This document shows, in pieces, positions 56,036 through 64,000 of a DNA stretch of 64,000 nt; position 1 is the first letter of the stretch; every line of letters begins with the position of its first letter. Origin of the DNA: Chrysemys picta bellii (Eukaryota; Chordata; Testudines; Emydidae); contig NC_088792.1 of NCBI RefSeq assembly GCF_011386835.1, positions 220,320,394 through 220,384,393 on the forward strand, in the 5' to 3' direction. The notes beneath the pieces were generated by a model. That model ran no database searches, had not been told where the DNA came from, and saw only the letters and a list, made by a program, of their open reading frames with translations. A program made the position numbers and the translations under genes.

Positions 56036-57900
56036 TTTAAAGGGGCAAGATTAGAAAGGCAAAGGCACAAAATGAGCTCAAACTAGCTACGGGAATAAAA
56101 GGAAACAAGAAGACTTTTTATCAATACATTAGAAGCAATAGGAAGACCAAAGACAGGGTAGGCCCACTGCTTAGTGAAGAGGGAGAAACAGTAACAGGAA
56201 ACTTGGAAATGGCAGAGATGCTTAATGACTTCTTTGTTTCGGTCTTCACCGAGAAGTCTGAAGGAATGCCTAACATAGTGAATGCTAAAGGGAAGGGGGT
56301 AGGTTTAGCGGATAAAATAAAAAAAGAACAAGTTAAAAATCACTTAGAAAAGTTAGATGCCTGCAAGTCACCCGGGCCTGATGAAATGCATCCTAGAATA
56401 CTCAAGGAGCTAATAGAGGAGGTATCTGAGCCTCTAGCTATTATCTTTGGAAAGTCATGGGAGACAGGAGAGATTCCAGAAGACTGGAAAAGGGCAAATA
56501 TAGTGCCCATCTATAAAAAGGGAAATAAAAACAACCCAGGTAACTACAGACCAGTTAGTTTAACTTCTGTGCCAGGGAAGATAATGGAGCAAGTAATTAA
56601 GGAAATCATCTGCAAACACTTGGAAGGTGGTAAGGTGATAGGGAACAGCCAGCATGGATTTGTGAAGAACAAATCATGTCAAACCAATCTGATAGCTTTC
56701 TTTAATAGGATAACGAGCCTTGTGGATAAGGGTGAAGCGGTGGATGTGGTATACCTAGACTTTAGTAAGGCATTTGATACGGTCTCGCATGATATTCTTA
56801 TCGATAAACTAGGCAAATACAAATTAGATGGGGCTACTATAAGGTGGGTGCATAACTGGCTGGATAACCGTACTCAGAGAGTTGTTATTAATGGTTCCCA
56901 ATCCTGCTGGAAAGGCGTAACGAGTGGGGTTCTACAGGGGTCTGTTTTGGGACCGGCTCTGTTCAATATCTTCATCAACGACTTAGATATTGGCATAGAA
57001 AGTACGCTTATTAAGTTTGCGGATGATACCAAACTGGGAGGGATTGCAACTACTTTGGAGGACAGGGTCATAATTCAAAATGATCTGGACAAATTGGAGA
57101 AATGGGCTGAGGTAAACAGGATGAAGTTTAACAAAGACAAATGCAAAGTGCTCCACTTAGGAAGGAAAAATCAATTTCACACATACAGAATGGGAAAAGA
57201 CTGTCTAGGAAGGAGTACGGCAGAAAGGGATCTAGGGGTTATAGTGGACCACAAGTTAAATATGAGTCAACAGTGTGATGCTGTTGCAAAAAAAGCAAAC
57301 ATGATTCTGGGATGCATTAACAGGTGTATTGTGAGCAAGACACGAGAAGTCATTCTTCCGCTCTACTCTGCTCTGGTTAGGCCTCAGCTGGAGTATTGTG
57401 TCCAGTTCTGGGCGCCGCATTTTAAAAAAGATGTGGAGAAATTGGAAAGGGTCCAAAGAAGAGCAACAAGAATGATTAAAGATCTTGAGAACATGACCTA
57501 TGAAGGAAGGCTGAAAGAACTGGGTTTGTTTAGTTTGGAAAAGAGAAGACTGAGAGGGGACATGATAGCAGTTTTCAGGTATCTAAAAGGGTGTCATAAG
57601 GAGGAGGGAGAGAACTTGTTCACCTTAGCCTCTAAGGATAGAACCAGAAACAATGGGTTTAAACTGCAGCAAGGGAGGTCTAGGTTGGACATTAGGAAAA
57701 AGTTCCTAACTGTCAGGGTGGTTAAACACTGGAACAAATTGCCTAGGGAGGTTGTGGAATCTCCGTCTCTGGAGATATTTAAGAGTAGATTAGATAAATG
57801 TCTATCAGGGATGGTCTAGACAGTATTTGGTCCTGCCATGCGGGCAGGGGACTGGACTCGATGACCTCTCGAGGTCCCTTCCAGTCCTATAATCTATGAA
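56036..57900 (+). mobile_element. CR1 LINE, 5'-truncated but with open reverse transcriptase frame
   Basis: It starts just after the DIRS-like 3' end and runs to a complete CR1 3' tail (ATGACCTCTCGAGGTCCCTT, CCAGTCCTATAATCTATGAA). The endonuclease and ORF1 are missing, as in most CR1 insertions. It is the youngest-looking CR1 of the window because its coding region has no damage. Confidence 0.9.
56039..57819 (+). CDS. CR1 ORF2, reverse transcriptase part, undamaged frame
   Basis: The frame is open for 593 codons from 56039 to the TAG ending at 57819. There is no real start, since the 5' part is truncated; the first in-frame ATG is at 56209. It begins with the linker ([16 protein letters not shown]), followed by [19 protein letters not shown], the [17 protein letters not shown] block, [18 protein letters not shown] and [18 protein letters not shown]. 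The sequence then runs [20 protein letters not shown] and the catalytic FADDTK. The C-terminal region includes [38 protein letters not shown] and [13 protein letters not shown]. All expected reverse transcriptase blocks are present. Without the endonuclease and 5' end it is not autonomous. Confidence 0.88.
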
Positions 57901-58203
57901 TCCTCCATAATTTGCAATATTACAATGCATTTATTAGAGAGTATCAAATTATGAAGAGTAAGAAGAACAACAATTAAGTATAATGGATGAAAATATATGT
58001 TGCTATCCAGAGTAAAATAATTTAGGCAATGTGTGTCTAGAAAATGTAGAACTTGGTAATTACAGCAAAACTTCTTTAATTGGAAAATATTTGTTACACT
58101 CAAAAAATAAAATCTAGTTAAACTTGTCTGTGCATTTACCAATGCAGGAACTTTAATTAAAGTAGTTAGCATTTGAGGTAAACTGTTTCTTATTTAACTG
58201 GAA
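57901..58203. other. Unique intronic sequence
   Basis: AT-rich; nothing recognised. Confidence 0.5.
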
Positions 58204-58304
58204 TATTTTCAAAGTCACAAAAGGGGATTTAGGTACCCACTCCCTGTTGACTTTCAATGGATGTTAGATGCCTAAATTCCCTTTGTGCCTCTGAAAATCT
58301 CTCC
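58204..58304. mobile_element. Foldback MITE, about 100 bp
   Basis: ATTTTCAAAGTCACAAAAGG and its inverted partner CCCTTTGTGCCTCTGAAAAT form the ends, with GGATTTAGG pairing with CCTAAATTCC. TTGACTTTCAATGG lies at the centre. Confidence 0.7.
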
Positions 58305-58429
58305 AGATCAACAAATTACTCAGCCATGTTTGCTTTACTCCTGTGTTCTTTACATTCAAGGAGTTAGGATCAATTTAGTGTAAAGTTTTCGGTAGGTTGT
58401 CTATCTTTTTTACATTTTCTTCCAGGTGA

Positions 58430-58960
58430 ATTGTAAACATTTTCAAAAATGCCTAAGTCTCAGAACTTAAGAGCCTAAGGTTCAGATTTTTTTTAAAGTG
58501 GTTTAGGCACATTAGCAGACAGACAGACAGACAGACTACTAAGTCTACCGTGTAGACTCTGCTGATATTTTCAAAGACTTGGCTCAGGCACCCCTGGTTC
58601 CCATGCCTCTGGTGAGTTCTTGCATGAGGAAGGTCAGATGCAGGCCACTGATAGGGAGGGCAGCACAGCACACACACAAGACAGCCAGGGGCACAGGGAA
58701 ACATAGAATGAGTGTGAGAGAGAAAGAAATGTAATTTTGGCTGCTATGACATGGGCTAATTAAAATGTCTGACCTGACTCAGGTGCCTAAACTCCAGAAG
58801 GTGCTCATGGATGAGGATCCTGAGCAGAGGGAGGCACCTCTCTCTGTCCTGTCAGCTACGTGCACCAAATCAGCAACAGTTGGCTAGCTTAGACAGTTCC
58901 CAACTCAGCTCACCAGCTCCTGAAAATCCCTTTCTTAGGTGCTTAACTATCCTCACATAC
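58430..58960. repeat. Decayed TTTTCAAA/GCCTAA-type foldback sequences
   Basis: Several blocks (ATTTTCAAAAATGCCTAAG, GATATTTTCAAAGACTTGGC, CAGGTGCCTAAACTCCAG, CTTAGGTGCTTAAC) belong to the same type as the MITE at 58204-58304. A (GACA)n tract is at 58515-58537. Confidence 0.45.
58515..58537. repeat. (GACA)n microsatellite
   Basis: About five GACA units. Confidence 0.85.
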
Positions 58961-58968
58961 TCTATAGG

Positions 58969-60361
58969 CAGGGCCGGCTCTAGGCACCAGCATAGCAAGC
59001 AGTTGCTTGGGGCGGCAGATTTACAAAAGGCGCAAGAATCCAGCATGGGAGCTGAGAACCAGCAGGGGGCCCTGGGAGCTGTAGTTCCTTGGTTAGCTCC
59101 CTGCCTATAGATCCAGCCCTGGAGCAGGGAAAGAACTACATTTCCCAGCATTCCCTTGGCCACTAGCAACAGGAAAGGGTGGGGGAAGGAGTATGGAACT
59201 GAAGTCTGCAGCTTGCTGTGAATGGTAGGAACAGAGCCAGCTCTAGGTTTTTTGCCGCCCCCCCCCTGCACCCCTGTATTGCCCCAGCCCTGGACTCTCC
59301 CCCTCCCACATCCCCTGCCGCCCCAGCTCTGGCCCCCACCTGCACTCCCCTGCTCCCCGAGCCCTGGGCTCTTCCCCCTCACCTCCTGCCACCTCAGCCC
59401 TGGGCTCTCCCCCGCCCACATCCCCTGTAGCCCCAGCTCTGGCCCCCACCTGCACTCCCCTGCTCCCCGAGCCCTGGGCTCTTCCCCCTCACCCGCACCT
59501 CCTGCCACCCCAGCCCTTGGGTCTCCCCCAAAAAAGGAATTGGGGGGACTAAATGGACGGTACACCTCTCTATCTGAAGCCTAGCAAGGGAGATATGTGG
59601 ATCCCACTAGAATTTAAAATGAAAAGTAAGGGACGGGAGGCTCTGGACCTAGGCTGCTTTAGATACAGTACCAGGCACTTAGGAGGATTTCCACTTCTGA
59701 GCCATGAAGCAGAAATTGACTTTTCCTTTCCAGATATAGCTAATATTCAGAAAAGGAATCTAGCACCTGCCTTCCAGATTTGAACACCCTCAAAATTCAG
59801 GAGTGCTCAAGCTCAATTTGGGCAGCTGTTACTTCATTTCCCCCAAATCAAATATACTGATCCACTGTAACTTGCTGTAGAAAAAGTAGAATAAATTGAG
59901 CAAGAAATGCTTCCCAGTGGTTATTAGGACTGGAATTGCTATTTTCAAGAGCCATTTTTTTTTTAAGTTTTAGTTTTATTTGTTTAAAAGGAAGACCGTG
60001 ATAGTGCATTCCCCATAGAATCAAAGAATGGAACAAAAGAATAATAAAGGCACCTCAACTTTTCCTCATTTATATAGGACAGTCTTATAATATGCATACA
60101 GCTATCCTTCAATCACACAAGCTGAAAATTGTTCCACTTTACTGCAGTTCTGTAACCATATGAGAACCAATCCTGTCTGTGTTCTGTGCACATCCAAAAT
60201 TCCTGCTGAATGACCCGCCCTGGGAGCGAGTTACCAGTGACCCAGGGCTGGGGCGGCAGGAGGGTGCAGTTGGGGGGGGGGAGAGGGAGAGCCCAGGGCT
60301 GGGGTGGGGGCAGCCAAAAATTTTTTTGCTTGGGGCAGCAAAAAACCTAGAGCCGGCCCTG
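58969..60361. mobile_element. Composite hAT element, 1,393 bp
   Basis: The left end CAGGGCCGGCTCTAGG and the reversed right end CAGGGCCGGCTCTAGG are identical over 16 bp. TCTATAGG at 58961-58968 and 60362-60369 is a perfect 8-bp target duplication. A second hAT-like left end, CAGAGCCAGCTCTAGG then TTTTTTGCCGCC, starts at 59232. A degenerate right end, CCTATAGATCCAGCCCTG, ends near 59123. So several related elements appear stacked. No transposase is present. Confidence 0.85.
59288..59520. repeat. Two tandem copies of a ~113-bp C-rich unit
   Basis: Each unit contains CTCCCCC.CCCACATCCCCTG, CCCCAGCTCTGGCCCCCACC and CTGCTCCCCGAGCCCTGGGC. The second copy starts near 59400, differs at a few positions and carries a small insertion. 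The 120-231 codon open frames across it are artefacts of the repeat. Confidence 0.8.
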
Positions 60362-60435
60362 TCTATAGGGAAGCTGAACTATAGCTTAGCTGAGCAATGC
60401 CTAAATCCTTTAAAAAATCCTGGCCTTAAGCACCT

Positions 60436-60650
60436 AAAGGTACATCTACACCAGAATAAAAGCATGGGCATGGCAGGCCCAGGTTAGTTGACTTGGGCTC
60501 GCGGGGCTTGGGCTTTGGGACTAACATTGCTGTGTAGATGTTTGGGCTCGGGCTGGAGCCTGGGCTTTGGGACCCGCCCACCTCTCAGGGTCCCACAGCT
60601 CAGGCTCCAGTTTGAGCCCAAACATTTACACAGCAATTTTACAGGTCTGC
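60436..60650. mobile_element. Foldback MITE with TTGGGCTCGGGCTGG core
   Basis: GTGTAGATGTTTGGGCTCGG and GGCTGGAGCCTGGG pair with CTCAGGCTCCAGTTTGAGCC and CAAACATTTACACAGCAA. The outer left end includes GGTACATCTACACCAG. This matches a turtle foldback recalled from other loci. Confidence 0.6.
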
Positions 60651-60659
60651 ATCCAAAAA

Positions 60660-61290
60660 GGAATTGTGGGAGGGGTCGCAGCGTTATTGTAGGGGTAGTT
60701 GCAGTACTGCTACCCTTCTGTGCTGCTGATGGTGGCAGTGCTGCTTCAGAGATGAGCAGCTAGAGAGTGACGGCTGCTGGATGGGAGCCCAGCTCTAAAG
60801 AAAGAGCCACTGCCAGCAGCAGCACAGAAGTAAGTGCATGGTATGGTATTGCCACCCTTACTTCTGTGCTACTGCCTGCAGAGCTGGGCCCTCAGTCAGC
60901 AGCTGCAACTCTCTAGCCACCCAGCTGTGAAGGCAACAGTGCAGAAGTAAGGGTGGCATGGTCTGACATTGCCACTCTTAGTTCTGTGCTGCTGCTGGTG
61001 GGGCGCCGCCTTCAGAGCTGGGTGCCCGGCTAACAGCCGCTGTTCTCCAGCTGCCCAGTTCTGAAGGCAACAAAGTGAGGGTGACAATACCGTGACCACG
61101 CTAAAATAATCTTGTGACCCCTCTTCAGCTCCCTTTTGGGTCAGGACCCCCCATTTGAGAAACGCTGGTCTCCCTTGTGAAATCTATATAGTATAGGATA
61201 AAAGCACACAAAAGACCAGATTTCACGGGGGGAAGACCAGATTTCACAGTCCGTGGTATGTTTTCCATGGCTGTGAATTTGGTAGGGCCC
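60660..61290. repeat. Array of related hairpins with a TTTCACGG-type end
   Basis: ACTTCTGTGCTGCTG-type blocks and their complements (CAGCAGCAGCACAGAAGTAA) recur in alternating orientation at about 60710, 60810, 60860, 60940 and 60980, with CAGAGCTGGG between them. This suggests successive duplication of one inverted unit. The right part (61100-61285) includes CCAGATTTCACGGGGGGAAG and GAATTTGGTAGGGCCCTAAT, a recalled turtle repeat. Confidence 0.5.
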
Positions 61291-61418
61291 TAATTATGGC
61301 AAGACTTTAATGGTACCTACAGGTAGTGATGGGTACTGTTATTGGGGGTTATTCTATAGATGTTGAATTTAGGAACAAAACCCATAAGGCTCAAAATCTT
61401 TGTACATCATCCATTATA

Positions 61419-61881
61419 TGGCTATGCCTACCTTTACAATGGCATGTAGAGTACAGGCACTATACGTGTAGCTACATGCCACAGTGAAAGGCTCTGGTAG
61501 GGGGGAGTCAGTGGGAAAATGCTCTGGCCGCTCTTTGCACCTTTTGTCACTGCCTCCCCCTGCTAGAACTTTCCTCCGCTGCCTCCCCTCTGCCAGAAAC
61601 TTTGCCCACTTCTGGAACCTTTCATTGTGGTATGGAAAGTCTCTGGCATCAGGGATGCAGCAGGACAGCACACTGCTAAAAATAGCAGTGTAGATGTGGG
61701 AGGCACTGCTTGGGCATGTAGGAGCCATGTAGGGTATATACCCTGTGGGTTCAGGTATGTAGGGCACTCTCTTCTACTCATCTAAGCCATGTCTCACCAT
61801 CTACGCTCCTGTTTATATCCATGCTAACTGGGCATCTAGTGTCTGCACTCTACTCACTGCAGTTAGTGTAGATATAACCTA
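61419..61881. mobile_element. TIR/foldback element, about 460 bp
   Basis: GGCTATGCCTACC at the left and, reversed, GGTTATATCTACACTAAC at the right look like imperfect termini. ACATGCCACAGTG and repeated CATGTAG blocks lie inside. No target duplication resolved. Confidence 0.45.
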
Positions 61882-61884
61882 TAT

Positions 61885-63310
61885 TTAATATACCTGCTCT
61901 TGAGAAAAGTGCCTTAGGATAGATAGTGTCCAACAATTGTATTGAGTAACTTGGAACAGCTGGAATATTCTTCTTCCAACTCTCTTTCCCTGGACATAGA
62001 TGAACCCAGAAGACAGAGGATACTAAGACTTTTGTAGGGAGGCTTTGCTTTGAGACTCGTGACATTTTGGGGTTAGGGTGAACCCAAAATAAATTCAGCA
62101 GCTGCTGGCAAATTTTTGACAGTGTTAAATATGCTTTGATAACAAAGCTGTGGGAGCTGGCTGTTCAAGACTTGCAGAGTGTTTAATATCTGCTGGATGA
62201 CCTGGTGAGGGGGTCGATACTGTGGAAAAGTACATTTTTTCTTTTTTAAGTTTACCCATTGAAGTGCTTCTTTCAACTTTATGTGTGGATGTTTATTTAG
62301 ATGAGATTATAAACTTTGGAGGAAATACATTCTCTAGTGATTCATCTTATGTTCCCATAAAATGTCACGCATTACATTGGAGTAGTGTAAATGTTATGTT
62401 CTGGTTTGGGGACCTGGCTGGCTTTACCGTTGATGCCTAGTTGACAATACGGTTTATCCTTTAATGTTTGAATAGCATTTTTTCTCATTTCCCCTGAGAC
62501 ACAGAAACAATTGGCAGTAAGATAGTTTAGGAGAGAAAAAAATAAACTCTAGCAATCAAATCTAAGGTCTCATCTAAGAATGCAGATGGTAGAGTTAGAA
62601 GATTTGCTCCCTTTAAGCTTGTTCTGAAAGTGTGTGTGTGTTCTCACACACACGCGCACGGATGGATTTACTCTTCTTAGCAGGAACAGCTACATCTGTT
62701 GCATATTCAGATTCTCCCATAATTGGAAGTGTTGTACTTTGGGCTTTTGGTGCTACCCAAATAGAGGTAGCAGCTAGCCATGACATCTGAACTTCCCACG
62801 ATTCCATGGGCTTAGTGTGGGCTCATCTCTACTTTTTAACTTGTGTTTTTAGGATGGGTAGGTATTTGCTATTTATTAGACTGATGTACCTTGAATGACT
62901 TCAAGGACTGAGAGCTGTTCTCATGTTGTTAGATATTTTGATGCTTCAGAAATATTACCCAAAGGTTACACTTAAAATTAAGGTTTGTGAATTTCTAAAA
63001 ATAGAGATTAATGGCAGTGTTTTCCATTGATTCTGTAAAGTTCAGAAAGAAAGTTGCATGTATTGTAATTTCTATAAGCTTGGACGATTGTTTCACTCAG
63101 TCCAATATACTGAGTTAAGGAATTCTCCTTTCATTCACAACAGTTGGACACTGGTATCACTCCACTAACTTCAGTGGAGTTACTCCTGATTTACACCAGT
63201 CTAATGTGGAGGACAACATCTCACAAGTGCTTCACACGTCATCCACAATGCCTTTCATTGTTGCATTTATTTAGTATATTTATTAATTAATTTTTTTATT
63301 CATTTTTATA
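61885..63310. other. Unique intron leading to the 39-bp exon
   Basis: AT-rich. It holds a (TG)n/(CA)n hairpin microsatellite at 62628-62658 and a small foldback at 63145-63215 (TAACTTCAGTGGAGTTACTC). The last 30 bases before the exon are T-rich, a good splice acceptor tract. No other exon. Confidence 0.5.
62628..62658. repeat. (TG)n next to (CA)n, self-complementary microsatellite
   Basis: GTGTGTGTGTG, then TTCT, then CACACACACGCGCAC; the two halves can form a hairpin. Confidence 0.8.
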
Positions 63311-63311
63311 G

Positions 63312-63350
63312 ATAAAAAAAATCAACAGGAATTTTCCCGTAAACCAGCAG
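63312..63350 (+). CDS. SNTG1: gamma-1-syntrophin, 39-bp coding exon
   Basis: This is a very short exon of 13 codons, IKKINRNFPVNQQ. It lies between an AG at 63310-63311, preceded by a T-rich tract, and a GTAAGA donor at 63351. It continues the previous exon in phase 0: LTKHN followed by IKKINRNF is the order recalled from vertebrate SNTG1. The segment links the first PH region to the C-terminal PH region (the next recalled residues are IVYMGW, encoded outside the window). It is too short to be found by open-frame length and was recognised by protein similarity plus splice sites. No other plausible SNTG1 exon was seen between 17283 and 63311. Confidence 0.92.
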
Positions 63351-64000
63351 GTAAGAAAGAGAAATATTTGGAAAATTAATAATTCTCATAGCAGCTGTGT
63401 TGGAATTGTTTTGTTGCTCTGTTCCCCCCCTTCCCCCAGAGAAGATAGGGATGCTAGCTCTTAATTGGCTTCCTTTACACTAGGTCATTGAAATAAAAGG
63501 GTGTTGAGGTGTTCAAGAAAAGTAGGATTTTGCCCATTGTTTCCGAAATGCATCTCTGTTTGTTTCTACTTTTATAATGAAAAGAGGGGTGGGATTATTA
63601 TATTCTATACACTAATATATTGTGTCTTGAGAATGAAGACATTCTGAGGAAGTCTCCTCTTTGGTGACACTTTCATTGTTAAAGCTGGCTTGGATTTTAA
63701 AAGAATTTTCCCTCCCTCTCACTCTTCCTAAAAGATTGTAAGTCATCCACAGAAGTAGAGAATGCATTTGCACCACTTCTGTTTTCACTGAAGATGTCAA
63801 TTCACCTTGAGCTTATTCAAGAACAGTTACTGTAAAATCACTTAGTATTCTGTAGCACAAAGATTGCTGTTGACTGATCTGAAAATAAGGAAAGACAAAA
63901 TTGCTTAGTAAACAAAAGATAACTAGCAAGTTAAGTTTTTAATAATCGGGATTTTTTTATGAATTCGTTGCTCAAAAAATTACCAATCAACAAAAAATAA
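63351..64000 (+). other. SNTG1: SNTG1 following intron, partial (5' part)
   Basis: The intron starts with the donor GTAAGAAAG. The remaining 650 bp is AT-rich unique sequence with a short C-run near 63425 and no recognisable repeat or exon. Confidence 0.75.

Larger units (their letters stand above)
17283..63311 (+). other. SNTG1: SNTG1 intron, 46,029 bp, complete
   Basis: The intron starts GTAAGT and ends TTTTTATAG, a standard GT-AG intron in phase 0. It carries most of the transposable elements of the window, in both orientations. No additional exon or separate gene with host-like coding structure was recognised inside it. SNTG1 is known from mammals as a gene with very large introns, so the size is expected. 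Confidence 0.88.

Noticed and set aside
58870..59584. 231-codon minus-strand and 120-codon plus-strand frames
   Set aside because: They cross hAT ends and a tandem repeat, and the repeated peptide pattern mirrors the DNA repeat.

Overview
This is vertebrate nuclear DNA, almost certainly from a turtle, probably cryptodiran. It is AT-rich and intronic, with no bacterial-style operons. It is packed with CR1 retrotransposons, Penelope-like ends, hAT, Harbinger, mariner and CMC DNA transposons, MIR-like SINEs, and one tRNA-headed SINE with a CR1-like tail of the Cry type known from cryptodiran turtles. Lineage and family names are from recall; no database was searched.

Host gene: two consecutive coding exons of gamma-1-syntrophin (SNTG1) lie on the + strand at 17153-17282 (130 bp) and 63312-63350 (39 bp). 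They join in frame at ...LTKHN|IKKIN... across a 46,029-bp intron. Positions 1-17152 are part of the preceding intron and 63351-64000 the start of the next. No other host gene, tRNA, rRNA or CRISPR array was recognised. Every other long open frame is transposon-derived or occurs by chance.

Layout. 1-7.6 kb is a pile of elements: a CMC (CACTA-type) transposon cut by the window edge, a CR1 fragment, a Penelope-like remnant, a decayed longer CR1 and a 796-bp palindromic mariner-like element. 7.6-25 kb is mostly old intron with small foldbacks, a perfect 79-bp-arm palindrome (11131-11348) and SNTG1 exon 1. 25-34 kb holds a Harbinger-like MITE, a CR1 nested in another CR1, a twin-priming-like insertion and a small hAT. 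34-43 kb holds a G-rich TIR element and the best-preserved transposon, a complete 2,549-bp CMC element (38292-40840) with a 534-codon open frame. 43-52 kb is mostly unique, with MIR-like pieces and a possible conserved noncoding block. 52.7-61.9 kb holds the Cry-type SINE, a TIR element, an internally deleted DIRS-like element, a 5'-truncated CR1 with an undamaged reverse transcriptase frame, a nested hAT and several foldbacks. The second exon closes the window.

Most notable result: the two CMC copies. The complete one has CACTG termini, a TTA target duplication, a cluster of four 10-bp subterminal repeats, and a transposase-like frame with one nonsense codon near its N-terminus. The copy at the left edge has a different stop and has lost one candidate catalytic aspartate.
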